Source: Endozoicomonas gorgoniicola
Lineage (GTDB): Bacteria > Pseudomonadota > Gammaproteobacteria > Pseudomonadales > Endozoicomonadaceae
Length of the DNA stretch: 64,000 nucleotides
NCBI RefSeq assembly: GCF_025562715.2
Contig: NZ_JAPFCC010000001.1
Span: forward strand, 693,501-757,500
Direction: 5' to 3'
A model generated the notes under the pieces. The model searched no databases. It had not been told where the DNA came from and saw only the letters and a program-made list of their open reading frames with translations. Position numbers and translations under genes: made by a program. Shown here piece by piece: positions 44,626 to 54,596 of this stretch (the stretch's first letter is position 1; every line of letters begins with the position of its first letter).

Positions 44626-45967
44626 AATTGACCTTTGTCGCCTTGAGCCATGGATAGCAACTGTCACCAAAATCCACCACGTCTTTTGACACTGCCACAA
44701 TACTCCTGAGAAGGGTGGCCATGTTGCCTGATACCATGGTTTCAGTCAGTGGGAACTGTATTTGTCCGTCTTTGATGTAGTAGCTGTTTTTGGCGACGCC
44801 TGAAAAATCCCCTTTGTCAGCAGGCGTGCCGCCTGACAGACGACCCAGAATGACGCCTTCCCGGGTATTGGCAATGATATCAGCCAATGTCTGCTCGCCG
44901 GGCTCCAACACCATACAGCCACCTTCGTTAACGGCTTTTTTCAGGCCGGTTTTTCGGGCGCCGTAATCCGTCAGCAGAAAACTTTCCAGCACACCGTTAT
45001 TTAACAGGGTCAGGTTTTCGGCTTGAAAGCCGTCGCTGGTGAATGGATAACCATTGGGCATGGTGCTGTCCAGCGGCAGGCTCTTAAGGGTCAGGCAGGG
45101 GCTTGTCACCGCTTCGTGCAGTTTGTCTTTATACAACGATATATTGGCAATCAGGGGAGCATCCGTCACAGAACCCACCAGAAAACCAATAAAATCATCC
45201 ATGGCATCCGGAGTGATAATCAGGTCGCCGGTAAACTTTTTCGGAAGGGGCTGCGCCCGGAACTCTGCCTGTGAACTTCGAAGCAGTTGTTCAATGGAGC
45301 CAAACTGGTGAAAGGGTTTGTCGAGGGTGAAGGTTGTGAACCCGGTATAGTTCAGGGAGGTGATGTCATGGTCGTTTTTCGCATTAAACATCAGGGAGCC
45401 ATTATAGTTGCCCCGGGTTTCGGTAAAGTCGATACCGTTGCTGTTAACCATTCTGGAATGGATACGGGTGTAATCCAGTGAACATTCGGTCATGACGATG
45501 CTGGGATGGTTTTGCTTCAGGTGCGCCAGAAATGCTTTAAGACTGTCGTACATTGCCTCAAGGTCAGCCAGTTGCGGACCAGCGGAAAAAACACCTGTGG
45601 GTTGTGCTGGTGCAATCGTGTAAGCGTCGTCTGCTTCAGAGCCTTTTGCCATCAGCAGGAGTTCGGCAACGGCTGAATCAATGCTGTCATGGCTCAGGTC
45701 ATTAATGGACAGTGAGGCTTTTTTCTGGTCAATAATCCCGCTCAGGTACAGTTCCCGGTCGCTACCACTGCGCAGAAGGGTTATGGCTCCGTTTTCAACA
45801 TTGAGTTCCTGCCTGTAATCGCTGGAGAGGGAACACTGGGTTTTCTCAAAACCAGCCAGACGCAGCTGCTCCATCGCATAGCTCAGGGGGCAGCTCTGGT
45901 CATAGCAGCTATGGTTTTGGCAGCCCTGATTGAAGCCCGGGTGATTGGAAGACTGACTCATGGACAC
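44618..45967 (-). CDS. pmbA: PmbA/TldE-like metalloprotease partner subunit
   Basis: The 449-residue protein matches the TldE/PmbA subunit in its second half: FIGFLVGSVTDAPLI, SLPLDSTMPNGYPFTSDGF, GVLESFLLTDYGARKTGL and YYIKDGQIQFPLTETMVSGN. It lacks the HExxxH metal site, as TldE does. The N-terminus carries three closely spaced Cys (GCQNHSCYDQSC) not seen in E. coli PmbA. TldD and TldE form a heterodimer that degrades unfolded peptides and matures some ribosomally made peptides. It lies 40 bp after tldD in one operon. Confidence 0.85.
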   Translation of the reverse strand: MSMSQSSNHPGFNQGCQNHSCYDQSCPLSYAMEQLRLAGFEKTQCSLSSDYRQELNVENGAITLLRSGSDRELYLSGIIDQKKASLSINDLSHDSIDSAVAELLLMAKGSEADDAYTIAPAQPTGVFSAGPQLADLEAMYDSLKAFLAHLKQNHPSIVMTECSLDYTRIHSRMVNSNGIDFTETRGNYNGSLMFNAKNDHDITSLNYTGFTTFTLDKPFHQFGSIEQLLRSSQAEFRAQPLPKKFTGDLIITPDAMDDFIGFLVGSVTDAPLIANISLYKDKLHEAVTSPCLTLKSLPLDSTMPNGYPFTSDGFQAENLTLLNNGVLESFLLTDYGARKTGLKKAVNEGGCMVLEPGEQTLADIIANTREGVILGRLSGGTPADKGDFSGVAKNSYYIKDGQIQFPLTETMVSGNMATLLRSIVAVSKDVVDFGDSCYPWLKATKVNFS

Positions 45968-46007
45968 CTCAGGTATAAGGTCAACAGATTGTTAACATTC
46001 ATCCGGA

Positions 46008-47417
46008 TTATTCTCCGCCAATATGGAGTTTGCATTTAATCGCCGGGCCGCCACAGGCGACAGGGATATCCTGTTTTTTGCCACAATAGCCAGAGCATTC
46101 CCAGTGCAGGCTATCCGACACCATAGTGACGGTTTTTAAGACATCAAAAGCCATACCGGAAATAGTGGTATCCTGAATGGCGCGGCCCAGTTGACCGTTT
46201 TTGATTTCGTACCCAAGGGTGATGCCAAACATAAACTCGGCAGTTGCGTCCGCTTCGCCGTTGTTGCTTTTTATCAGGTAGTAACCGTCGTCAATGGAGG
46301 CGATCATTGCTTCCAGCTTGTCGTGGCCGGGTAAAATAGCCGTGTTGCGCATACGAATCAGCGGTTCATCAAAGTACTTGAAGGCCCGGGCGTTGCCCGA
46401 CGATGGTTGTTTAAGCTGTGCGGCACTGTAGCGATTGTGCATAAAGCTTGTCAGCCTGCCCTGGTCAATCAGTACCGCATCTTCCGGTTTACTGCCTTCA
46501 TCATCAATAAAGACTGGTACCGGCAGAGTTTTTCCGTCGCAGGAGTGGGCAAAGTCCACCATGCTGACAAGAGGGCTTGCCACCATTTCTCCCTGCAATT
46601 CTGCTGCCACCGATCCAGCCAGCACCAGGTCAGCTTCGACTGGATGACCAATCGCCTCGTGAGCCAGCAGTCCGGACAGTTCCGAATCCAGAATGACTTC
46701 TTTATATCCGGCGCTGGCGGGAACTGCCTCTTTTTTATCCAGAAGCTGTTGATACAGCTTGTCAATGTCAGCGTACAGGCTGGATGGTTCAGTAAGAACA
46801 TCCTGATAGTCTCCGCAGTCACTGACAATATGCAGTAGTTCTACCGGCTCCTGCTGGTCGTTACTGGTCACCAGACAGACCGTCAGGATGGTTCTGGGAA
46901 TACGGGTAAAGCCCTGAGAACCGGTACTGGTGTGAACCCGTTTGCTGATGGTTTCCAGATGCAGGCGGATAATACGGCTTTCAAGGCCGGGACAGTTTTC
47001 CTGAACATAGCGATCAATGGTTTTCAGGAAAGCCAGCTTCTGTTCCAGCGGGGCGGCTGGCTGCTGGCTGGAAAAATCTTTACTTACAGAGAATGATTGG
47101 TCTGGAAAGCGGACACTCTGTCCTCCCTGCTGATGAGCCAGAAAGGCGGCATTATTGCCTGCTTCCTGCAACACCTGCGTAATTGAGCGGTCATTGATTT
47201 CTGGCAGTGAAGCAAACCCCCACTGTCCCTGGTCACATATTCTGGCTGATACGCCGCTGACTGTTTCGACAGAGTTGCTGGTGACATCGCCGTTCATCAG
47301 TTGCAACGTTTGTCGTACATTTTCCTGAAGGCGCAGTTCGGTATACAGCGGACGATTTGTCAGATCTGGAATAGGGTGGTCTTTGACGGTCATTACCTGT
47401 AACACCTCAATAATCAT
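46008..47417 (-). CDS. tldD: TldD-like metalloprotease subunit
   Basis: The 469-residue protein has the zinc site HEAIGH in SGLLAHEAIGHPVEADL, followed by FIDDEGSKPEDAVLIDQGRL and SGNARAFKYFDEPLIRM, typical of TldD. It is the catalytic subunit that pairs with the pmbA product. Two starts are possible, ATG 47417 (after AAGGAC) or ATG 47393 (after GAGGTG). The first overlaps the zinc-finger gene stop by 11 bp, suggesting that the three genes are transcribed together. Confidence 0.88.
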   Translation of the reverse strand: MIIEVLQVMTVKDHPIPDLTNRPLYTELRLQENVRQTLQLMNGDVTSNSVETVSGVSARICDQGQWGFASLPEINDRSITQVLQEAGNNAAFLAHQQGGQSVRFPDQSFSVSKDFSSQQPAAPLEQKLAFLKTIDRYVQENCPGLESRIIRLHLETISKRVHTSTGSQGFTRIPRTILTVCLVTSNDQQEPVELLHIVSDCGDYQDVLTEPSSLYADIDKLYQQLLDKKEAVPASAGYKEVILDSELSGLLAHEAIGHPVEADLVLAGSVAAELQGEMVASPLVSMVDFAHSCDGKTLPVPVFIDDEGSKPEDAVLIDQGRLTSFMHNRYSAAQLKQPSSGNARAFKYFDEPLIRMRNTAILPGHDKLEAMIASIDDGYYLIKSNNGEADATAEFMFGITLGYEIKNGQLGRAIQDTTISGMAFDVLKTVTMVSDSLHWECSGYCGKKQDIPVACGGPAIKCKLHIGGE

Positions 47418-48021
47418 CTGTTAATGTCCTTAAAAGCCCTTCCTGAAAAGCATCGAAAGATTCGTTATCAATAAACGTTCCACTGCTTTGCGTTACAATG
47501 GTTGTCTCTGTTGACCCGACTGATTGAGTAACCACCTGAACCGGAGCCATTTTTTCAGTGTTTGGCGACTGAATATAGCTGACGCTGGTTGTACCGGAGC
47601 TTGTACTGGTCGTATGTGTTGTTGTTGTGACTGTTCCGACAGGTTCTTTATGGGATTCTGTCGTGACATCTGTCGTCGGGTTTGAGTGAGCGTTTTTCAT
47701 GTGCAGTTGGAGTGAACTGTTTCGTGTAAAAGTACGTTTACAGGTTGGACAAACATGTGAATGTTCACTTTTATGGCTTAGCATGTGATTGCTGAGGGTG
47801 GCGCTCTGCGCAAAGGCTTTTTCACAAACCGGGCACTTGTGTGGCCTTTCACCTGTATGGGTTCGCATGTGATCTTTGAGGTGGTGATTCTGTGAAAATT
47901 TTTGTCCACAGGTTTTGCAACTGTAAGGCTTTGTACCTTCATGGCTCCGCACGTGTCTGGCGAGTTCGTTCCTGAACGGAAAAACCCTCTTACACACGTC
48001 GCATATATGTAACTTTGGCAT
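47407..48021 (-). CDS. Eukaryote-type C2H2 zinc-finger protein (four fingers)
   Basis: The 204-residue protein has four tandem classical fingers: residues 5-27, 33-55, 61-83 and 89-112. Each has C-x2-C-x12-H and then H after 3 residues (4 in the last), with the F and L core positions. The linkers are HEGTKPY, HTGERPH and HKSEHSH; the second matches the eukaryotic linker consensus TGE(K/R)P. Predicted contact residues at -1, 3 and 6 are F/E/R, Q/H/D, Q/T/N and R/S/L. Residues 113-185 are rich in Thr and Ser and the end (ESFDAFQEGLLRTLTDDY) is acidic and hydrophobic, resembling an activation-type tail. AGAGG precedes the ATG. It has no signal peptide. It may share a transcript with tldD-pmbA. 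Confidence 0.92.
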   Translation of the reverse strand: MPKLHICDVCKRVFPFRNELARHVRSHEGTKPYSCKTCGQKFSQNHHLKDHMRTHTGERPHKCPVCEKAFAQSATLSNHMLSHKSEHSHVCPTCKRTFTRNSSLQLHMKNAHSNPTTDVTTESHKEPVGTVTTTTHTTSTSSGTTSVSYIQSPNTEKMAPVQVVTQSVGSTETTIVTQSSGTFIDNESFDAFQEGLLRTLTDDY

Positions 48022-48287
48022 GGCAAAACCTCTTTTTGTGTCACACCTACATTCAGAACGGCTTCAAATCATACGCCTGTATCTGTAAATTACTGAATAA
48101 ACTCTAAACGACTTCTGTCTGCTTATGTTGTCTCCTGAAGTCAAGTAATAATTGCATAAATTCTTCAACTATCCTTACCATGGCTTGCCACCCTTTTATA
48201 CCTCTGTCGTCTGCTATTATCGGGAATGTCTCATGTGCAAGAAGTGGAAATAGTTATCACTAACCACCAAGGTGATGGTGGGGATGA

Positions 48288-48701
48288 TCTCTGGACGTAC
48301 CACTGGGCAGCACCATAAACATGGATGGCACTGCCATTATGCAGGGTGTGGCTACCGTGTTTATTGCCCGGGCATTCAGCATTGACCTCGGGTTATCCGA
48401 TTATGTGACTGTTATCATGACCGCAACCCTGGCATCCATTGGTACCGCCGGAGTACCGGGAGTGGGACTGATCATGCTGGCCATGGTGTTGCAGCAGGTG
48501 GGGCTGCCGGTAGAAGGGATTGCCCTGATAATGGGCGTTGATCGTCTACTGGATATGATTCGCACTGCTGTTAACGTGACCGGCGACAGTGTCGTTACCT
48601 GTATTGTGGCAAAGAGTGAAGGTGCGCTGGACACTGCTATATTTAATAGTCCTGAAGCTGGCCTCAAAGAAGAGGAAATTGATTTTCATCATATCCGATG
48701 A
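48288..48701 (+). pseudogene. Sodium:dicarboxylate symporter family, C-terminal fragment
   Basis: The open frame starts after a TGA at 48285 and reads PLGSTINMDGTAIMQG, the hallmark of DAACS (GltP/DctA-like) symporters, then TLASIGTAGVPGVGLIML and the GVDRLLDMIRTAVNVTGD segment near the C-terminus. The N-terminal two-thirds are absent and upstream DNA shows no matching frame, so this is a remnant even though an ATG at 48321 is available. Confidence 0.87.
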
Positions 48702-48764
48702 ATCATTAATTTTTGAGGCCGCCATACAAGTCTGTGTATGTGTAATTGCTACCGGAGGCAATCA

Positions 48765-49790
48765 ATGCAGTGGCTCCTTAAGAGTGGTTTGGTCGTGCTA
48801 TTAGTTCAGGCTGTCAGTGCCTTTTCAGATCCGCCTCCCTGCTGGCAGTCTTCAGCGGTTAAGGCACCACCAGATGGACGACTTTGTATTGCATTAAAGT
48901 TTAATTTGCCAGACAGTGTTTTTTATGGTCGTTCGGCGCTTAACCTGGCTTATCTTGATGGTGAAGAGAGTAAAATGCACTTCTGTGCTTATGAATCAGA
49001 CAGTGGCGTTAAACGAGAGGATACCTATTTCTGGTTGGAGGGTACAGAAAATCAAGTGAGGGAGGTTTTAAATAAAAAACCACTATATATAAATGATCCC
49101 GAGAGTCCTGATAAATCTAAAAAGTGGAAGTTTGAGCTGGGTGACTTTATCAGCCTGTTTCAAAGTTGCAACGCTGGTAACCAGCTAACTAGCCAACAGC
49201 ATAAAGGAGCTACTGGTCAGCAGCAGGAAGGAATTAATTCTGCTAAGACAGAAATCTGCATCAAGTCGACAGACGACAACACTCTGGACTTCGGTAAAAT
49301 CAGCCGCACTGGGAAGTGTAAGATATTTGATGCCACATTGTCTGATAAAAAGCGACCGTTCACACTGGATGAGCTGAATGAAAAAGCTAAACGTTTGAAA
49401 AATTTGTCACATCCCTGGGTTTATTCAGGCTGGGCTGTACGAGAGGGTGAACCCTTTGCTTCACATTCTCCTTATGGGTTCGCCCACGTTAATGATTACT
49501 GTATTCTTCAGGCTTTTATTCGTGGTCATAGATATTGCTCAACTGATGATCAAGGACGCTATCAGACAGGTGACAGTATAAATTATGAAGATCGGGATAA
49601 AGGCAATAACAATGCCTTCAAGGTGTTATATGCAGATCTACCACCTGAAAACAATGTTGAACCCCCCTCCCTGAGTGCTGACGCTGATGATGATCTCCAG
49701 AGTGCTGACGAAGACGCTGTTGTTGAGGATCTCCTGAGTGCTGACGAAGACGCTGTTGAAGAGAACCTCCGGGAGCATCACGACTTATAA
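48765..49790 (+). CDS. Secreted protein with acidic C-terminal repeats
   Basis: The start at ATG 48765 is supported by GGAGG 6 bp upstream; an earlier ATG at 48738 is not. The ~341-residue product has a signal peptide (KSGLVVLLVQAVSAFS). The mature protein is rich in Cys and aromatic residues with no family I recognise, and ends in an acidic repeat (LQSADEDAVVED, LLSADEDAVEEN). A hairpin follows at 49820. Confidence 0.7.
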   Translation: MQWLLKSGLVVLLVQAVSAFSDPPPCWQSSAVKAPPDGRLCIALKFNLPDSVFYGRSALNLAYLDGEESKMHFCAYESDSGVKREDTYFWLEGTENQVREVLNKKPLYINDPESPDKSKKWKFELGDFISLFQSCNAGNQLTSQQHKGATGQQQEGINSAKTEICIKSTDDNTLDFGKISRTGKCKIFDATLSDKKRPFTLDELNEKAKRLKNLSHPWVYSGWAVREGEPFASHSPYGFAHVNDYCILQAFIRGHRYCSTDDQGRYQTGDSINYEDRDKGNNNAFKVLYADLPPENNVEPPSLSADADDDLQSADEDAVVEDLLSADEDAVEENLREHHDL

Positions 49791-49819
49791 TCTCTTATAA
49801 CCCCATCCCTTTGAAGATT

Positions 49820-49862
49820 AGCCATCCCACTGACTGCTGTAGATGTCAGGAGTGGGGTGGCT
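49820..49862. terminator. Long hairpin after the acidic-repeat protein gene
   Basis: AGCCATCCCACTGAC pairs with GTCAGGAGTGGGGTGGCT around a short loop. There is no clear T-run; it lies between two genes on the same strand. Confidence 0.55.
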
Positions 49863-49958
49863 CATTCTCTGCAATATTTGCTATGATCCGTTGAGCATCC
49901 GAAGCCTTTAGCTGGCTTCCTGAGGGTACAATAATAAATCGATTTATGGACAATCATC

Positions 49959-51185
49959 ATGGCAAGCAGCAATGCACGTCGCCAACTGTTTATCTCTCTG
50001 GCTGTTCTGGCACTATGCAGTGGCATAGGTTTTGGCCTGACCAGGCTGGTTAACCCGCCTGAAGAAGAGAAAAAAACAGCCACCATTCCTCTGGTTGAAT
50101 CTCGTTTACTCACCACTGAATCTGTCCGGTTTTCAATTAACAGCCAGGGCGTTGTTCACCCATCTGTTGAAACAACATTAGTGGCCCAGGTATCCGGACT
50201 GATTACTGAAGTTGCCCCGGTGTTTGTCAGTGGTGGTGTTTTTCAGAAAGGTGATCTGCTTGTCAGAATTGACGACAGTGATTATCGGGTAGCGGTTCGT
50301 CAGGCTGAAGCCACTCTGGCTGCCAGTGAAGCCCGTCTGGCTGAAGAAGTAGCCCGGTCAAAGGCTGAAAAGCAGAGCTGGTTACGCAGTGGTCGTAAGC
50401 TGGATGATGCGCCTGAGTTGTTATTGAGGGAACCTTATGTGGCCGAAGTTCGGGCGCAGGTCAAGGCGGCAGGGGCGCAACTGGACAAAGCCAGAAGGGA
50501 TCTGGAACGAACGGTTATTCGTGCGCCTTATGACGGCATGGTTCGGGAGCGTACTGTTAATATTGGTCAGTTTCTTAGTACCGGCGCACAGCTGGGCATG
50601 GTGTTTTCTGTTGAATTCTCTGAGGTGCGGCTGCCATTAAGGCCGGCGGATCTTGCCTTTATCGAACTGCCAGCCGCCGGACGTCAGGTGTCTTCTGATA
50701 TTCAGGTTATCCTGAGCCAGTCCCTGGGCGGACGATTAGTCAGCTGGGAAGCAGAGCTGGCAAGGGTGGAAGGTATCGTCGATGAGACGAGCCGTATGCA
50801 CTATGTGGTGGTACGGGTGGCTGATCCTTATGCATTGAATTCTGAGGCAGACGTCAGCTCCGGCAATCAGCTCGCCTCTCAGAATGTTGAACCATTGAAA
50901 GCAGGCAGTTTCGTTACTGCCCATTTGCAGGGGGAAGAGGTAGAAGGGCTGTTTCGCATCCCCCGGCGTGCGGTTTATGCCGATGGAAAAATTCTGGTGG
51001 TTGATGCGAACAACAGTTTGCGTTACCGGCAGGTGCAGCCGGTTTATGCGGATGAGAACACGATTTATGTGGCTGAAGGGCTGGTTGAAGGTGAACGCTT
51101 ATGTCTGACTCCACTGACTAACCCTGTTGAGGGTATGAAAGTTCGTCTGGCAGACGGCGACGTTGCTTCCGGATTTAACAGCTAA
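49959..51185 (+). CDS. RND efflux periplasmic adaptor (MFP)
   Basis: The 408-residue protein has an N-terminal membrane anchor (QLFISLAVLALCSGIGFG). The lipoyl/barrel-sandwich halves flank a coiled-coil hairpin (about residues 108-180, EATLAASEARLAEEVARSK), with TVIRAPYDGMVRERTVNIGQ typical of HlyD/AcrA-type adaptors. It would link the inner-membrane pump encoded next to an outer-membrane channel, which is not encoded here. Confidence 0.9.
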   Translation: MASSNARRQLFISLAVLALCSGIGFGLTRLVNPPEEEKKTATIPLVESRLLTTESVRFSINSQGVVHPSVETTLVAQVSGLITEVAPVFVSGGVFQKGDLLVRIDDSDYRVAVRQAEATLAASEARLAEEVARSKAEKQSWLRSGRKLDDAPELLLREPYVAEVRAQVKAAGAQLDKARRDLERTVIRAPYDGMVRERTVNIGQFLSTGAQLGMVFSVEFSEVRLPLRPADLAFIELPAAGRQVSSDIQVILSQSLGGRLVSWEAELARVEGIVDETSRMHYVVVRVADPYALNSEADVSSGNQLASQNVEPLKAGSFVTAHLQGEEVEGLFRIPRRAVYADGKILVVDANNSLRYRQVQPVYADENTIYVAEGLVEGERLCLTPLTNPVEGMKVRLADGDVASGFNS

Positions 51186-51198
51186 GGCAGGTGGCAGG

Positions 51199-54100
51199 AT
51201 GTCCCAGAACACGCTTCAGAGCACTCCTCAGAACGAAGATAACAGCGCCAACGGGAAAGGTGTGATTGCCTGGTTTGCCAATAACCCTGTGGCGGCTAAC
51301 CTGCTGATGATCAGTATTATTGCTGCCGGGCTACTGGGCGTATTTACGATCAAGAAAACAATATTTCCGGATTTTGCCGCCGATACCATTCAGGTTTCAA
51401 TCACCTACCCTGGCGCCGGTGCCGACGACATTGAGCAGAGCGTTCTTCTGAAAGTAGAAGAAGCGGTTCGGAATCTGTCTGGTATCAAAAAAGTGGTCAG
51501 TACCACCTGGGAAGGTTTGGGGCGTGTCCGTATAGAGGTGGAAACCGGATTTGATCTCGATACGCTGTATAACGATGTCAAAGTGGCAGTAGAAGGCCTG
51601 ACCACTTTACCGGTGAAGGCAGAGACCCCGATTGTTACCAAAATCGAACCTGAAAATCGTGTATTGCTGGTGACGGTGTCGGGAGACATAGACCGACTGT
51701 CGTTGCAGCGAACAGCGCAGTCTTTACAGGAAGCATTACTGACCCTGCCTACGGTTACCAAAACCCGGCTGTTAGGTGAAGATGATCTGGAGATATCCAT
51801 CCAGCTGTCGGAGTCTGCATTGCGAAAATACGGTTTAACCTTTGATGAGGTCTCAAGGGCTTTGCAAGGGGCTTCCATTGATGTAGCAGGCGGTTCCATT
51901 AAAACCCGTGATGGCGATATTTCCGTAAAAACCCGGGGGCAGGCGTATACCGGATTTGACTTTGCTGACTTTGTCGTACGAACCAATGCAGACGGCAGTC
52001 GTCTTTATTTGCGGGATATTGCTGAAATACACGACGGGTTTGTTGAGGATGAGGGTATTGTCCGCTTCAATGGTCGGGGGGCGATTACCATCAGTGTCAT
52101 CTCTGAAGGGGATATCAGTTCCCTGCAAACCTCCAGAGACGTACGTCAGTTTCTGGCCGGGTATCAGAGTCAGCTACCGGTGGGGGTAGAGGCACAGGCC
52201 TGGGGGGACGGTGCCTATTATCTGAAAAGCCGGCTGAGCATGATGATGGAAAATATGCTGAGTGGCGGGATTCTGGTGTTTCTGTTATTAACCCTGTTTC
52301 TGCGTATGCGCATTGCCTTCTGGGTCGTGGTAGGAATTCCTGTCTGCTTTCTGGGGGCTATCTGGCTGATGCCCAATCCCATTATGCCAGTTTCCATCAA
52401 TATGCTGAGCCTGTTTGGGTTTATTCTGGTGCTTGGGGTCGTGGTGGATGATGCCATTATTATGGGCGAGAGCGCCTATACCAGCATTTCACGTTATGGT
52501 CATACGACCGACAATGTTGTTGCCGGTGTCCGGCGGGTTGTGGTGCCAGCTACCTTTGGTGTGTTGACGACGATGGCAGCCTTTCTGCCGGTGTTGTTTA
52601 TCAGTGGGCAGGCATCGCCTTTCTTTCATGCCATCGGGCTGGTAGTGATTCTGTGCCTTTTCTTTTCGCTGGTGGAATCAAAGCTTATATTGCCCGCACA
52701 CCTTGCCCACATGCGCAAGATGGAGGCAGGGAAGCCACCTGCTAACAAACTGGCGAGGCTTCAGGCCAGGGTTGACCGGGGGCTGCAAGGGTTTGTCAAC
52801 ACGGTTTATCAGCCATTGATGGAAAAGGCACTGCGCAATCGTTATGTCACTCTCAGTGTGTTTGTTGGGATTATGATTATTACCGTTAGTGTATTGGTCA
52901 GCCCGATTATTCGTTTTGTTTTCTTCCCGAAAATTCCCAGTGACATGATCGAAGTGACGCTGAATATGCATGCCGGTGTGCCTATTGCGGACAGGAACGA
53001 CACCCTGATACGTCTGGAGCAGGCGGCGATGCGTGTGGACGAACGCTACCGTCAGGAGAACGGGGGGGAAGCCCTTGTGGAGAGTATTATGCTCTGGTCG
53101 AGAGGCGATGATGAAGGCGTCATTCTTGCCGAGCTGAGTAAGGCTGAAAATCGTTCTGTTGAAGTAGAAGATGTGGCTGGCTTATGGCGCAATGAAACAG
53201 GTTCAATACCTGGCGTACAGACGCTGGATTTTTCTACAGAGCGTCATGCCGGTGGTTCCAAGCCGGTTTATTTCCGCCTGAGCAGTAATGATAACGTTCA
53301 GTTACAGCAGGCAGCGGCTGAACTGGAAGCACAGTTAACATCATACGACGGCGTTTATGATGTTGAAAATACGTCAGAGTCTGCCATTGATGAAGTCATT
53401 CTGGATATTCTTCCGGGGGCTCAGGCGTTGGGGCTGGATCTTGCCAGTTTGGGTAATCAGGTGCGGCAGGGCTTTTATGGTGAGGAAGTCCAGAAAATTC
53501 AGCGTGGGCGTGAAGAAGTGAAGGTTATTCTGCGCTACCCAAGGGAAGACCGGGATAATTTAACCGACCTGGACCGGGTGCGCATCCGAACGGCAGATGG
53601 CAGCGAAATCCCCTTTTACCAGGTAGCGACCATTAAGCCAGGGCAGGGTACCAGTTATATCCGCCGTACCAATGGTAAACGGGCTCTGGCTGTGTCCGCC
53701 AATGTTGATGTAAAACGTATTGAGCCTGATGCGGTCATTAAGGATATCAGGGAGAATTTCCTGCCGGAGCTTTATGCCCGTTATCCGGATGTGACCAGTG
53801 GGCTGGATGGTGCCAGTCTGGAACAGAAACAGACTGTGGAGCAGCTGACGGTTCTGGGTTCCATGGCATTGCTGATGATCTATGCGCTGATCGCTATTCC
53901 CCTGCGCTCTTATATGCAACCGGTCATTATTATGGCCATCATTCCATTTGGGCTGGTGGGTGCGCTGATCGGGCATTTATTGCTGGGTAAATCTTTCAGT
54001 CTGATGTCGGTATTTGGCCTCATTGCTTTGGCGGGTGTGCTGGTGAATGACAGTCTGATTCTTGTGGATTTTATCAATAAGGCAAAAGCGGCAGGCAAAG

Positions 54101-54408
54101 GACTTTATGAAGCAGCGGTTTTTGCGGGGTGTGAACGCTTCAGGGCGATTATCCTGACGTCGCTGACGACCTTTCTTGGGCTGGTGCCGATTACTATGGA
54201 AAAGAGCCTTCAGGCTCAGGCTGTGTCTCCTATGGCGATTTCCCTTGGGTTCGGAATACTGTTTGCCACGGCCATTACTTTGATCCTGACTCCAACCCTG
54301 TATGTCGTCATTGCTGAGCTGGGACAGGGTTGTCGACGGCTCTGGTATGGGGAAAGGGCATCAAAGCCCCTGGGGGAGCTTTCAGTTAAGCAGGATCAAA
54401 AAAGATAA
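51199..54408 (+). CDS. RND efflux permease
   Basis: The 1069-residue protein starts at ATG 51199, 13 bp after the adaptor gene. It has the AcrB-like layout of two repeats of one plus five or six membrane helices separated by large periplasmic domains: IAWFANNPVAANLLMISII at the start, proton-relay residues in GVVVDDAIIMGES, and the last helical block from LTVLGSMALLMIYALIAIP to GFGILFATAITLILTP. The pair is a two-gene pump operon of unknown substrate; no local regulator is seen. Confidence 0.93.
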   Translation: MSQNTLQSTPQNEDNSANGKGVIAWFANNPVAANLLMISIIAAGLLGVFTIKKTIFPDFAADTIQVSITYPGAGADDIEQSVLLKVEEAVRNLSGIKKVVSTTWEGLGRVRIEVETGFDLDTLYNDVKVAVEGLTTLPVKAETPIVTKIEPENRVLLVTVSGDIDRLSLQRTAQSLQEALLTLPTVTKTRLLGEDDLEISIQLSESALRKYGLTFDEVSRALQGASIDVAGGSIKTRDGDISVKTRGQAYTGFDFADFVVRTNADGSRLYLRDIAEIHDGFVEDEGIVRFNGRGAITISVISEGDISSLQTSRDVRQFLAGYQSQLPVGVEAQAWGDGAYYLKSRLSMMMENMLSGGILVFLLLTLFLRMRIAFWVVVGIPVCFLGAIWLMPNPIMPVSINMLSLFGFILVLGVVVDDAIIMGESAYTSISRYGHTTDNVVAGVRRVVVPATFGVLTTMAAFLPVLFISGQASPFFHAIGLVVILCLFFSLVESKLILPAHLAHMRKMEAGKPPANKLARLQARVDRGLQGFVNTVYQPLMEKALRNRYVTLSVFVGIMIITVSVLVSPIIRFVFFPKIPSDMIEVTLNMHAGVPIADRNDTLIRLEQAAMRVDERYRQENGGEALVESIMLWSRGDDEGVILAELSKAENRSVEVEDVAGLWRNETGSIPGVQTLDFSTERHAGGSKPVYFRLSSNDNVQLQQAAAELEAQLTSYDGVYDVENTSESAIDEVILDILPGAQALGLDLASLGNQVRQGFYGEEVQKIQRGREEVKVILRYPREDRDNLTDLDRVRIRTADGSEIPFYQVATIKPGQGTSYIRRTNGKRALAVSANVDVKRIEPDAVIKDIRENFLPELYARYPDVTSGLDGASLEQKQTVEQLTVLGSMALLMIYALIAIPLRSYMQPVIIMAIIPFGLVGALIGHLLLGKSFSLMSVFGLIALAGVLVNDSLILVDFINKAKAAGKGLYEAAVFAGCERFRAIILTSLTTFLGLVPITMEKSLQAQAVSPMAISLGFGILFATAITLILTPTLYVVIAELGQGCRRLWYGERASKPLGELSVKQDQKR

Positions 54409-54596
54409 AGGCAGAGCATAAAGATCAGCCCTGGTGCAAAGAAGCCGATCAGGGCTCCGGATTCGCGGTCTCCCCACTTTCTTTCAGAGAATTCTCCGAC
54501 GAAATAAGTGGCTAACGTCCAGAGGCCAAGGCATAAAAGGACGATTATCCAACCGGTGAGCGTCATGTTTTCCAGCATTTGATGAAGATTAAACAT
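54396..54596 (-). CDS. Small membrane protein of unknown function
   Basis: The 66-residue protein has two hydrophobic helices (WIIVLLCLGLWTLATYFV and LIGFFAPGLIFMLCLYLF) separated by a charged loop. GAGG lies before the ATG. It converges on the RND permease gene and overlaps its end by 13 bp. Confidence 0.6.
   Translation of the reverse strand: MFNLHQMLENMTLTGWIIVLLCLGLWTLATYFVGEFSERKWGDRESGALIGFFAPGLIFMLCLYLF

Noticed and set aside
44184..44660. 158-codon minus-strand frame opposite the SEC-C gene
   Set aside because: It is antisense to a well-recognised gene, and its start consists of the translated 15-bp tandem repeats.
51405..51986. 193-codon minus-strand frame in the RND permease gene
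   Set aside because: Antisense to a well-conserved gene; low-complexity shadow with no features of its own.
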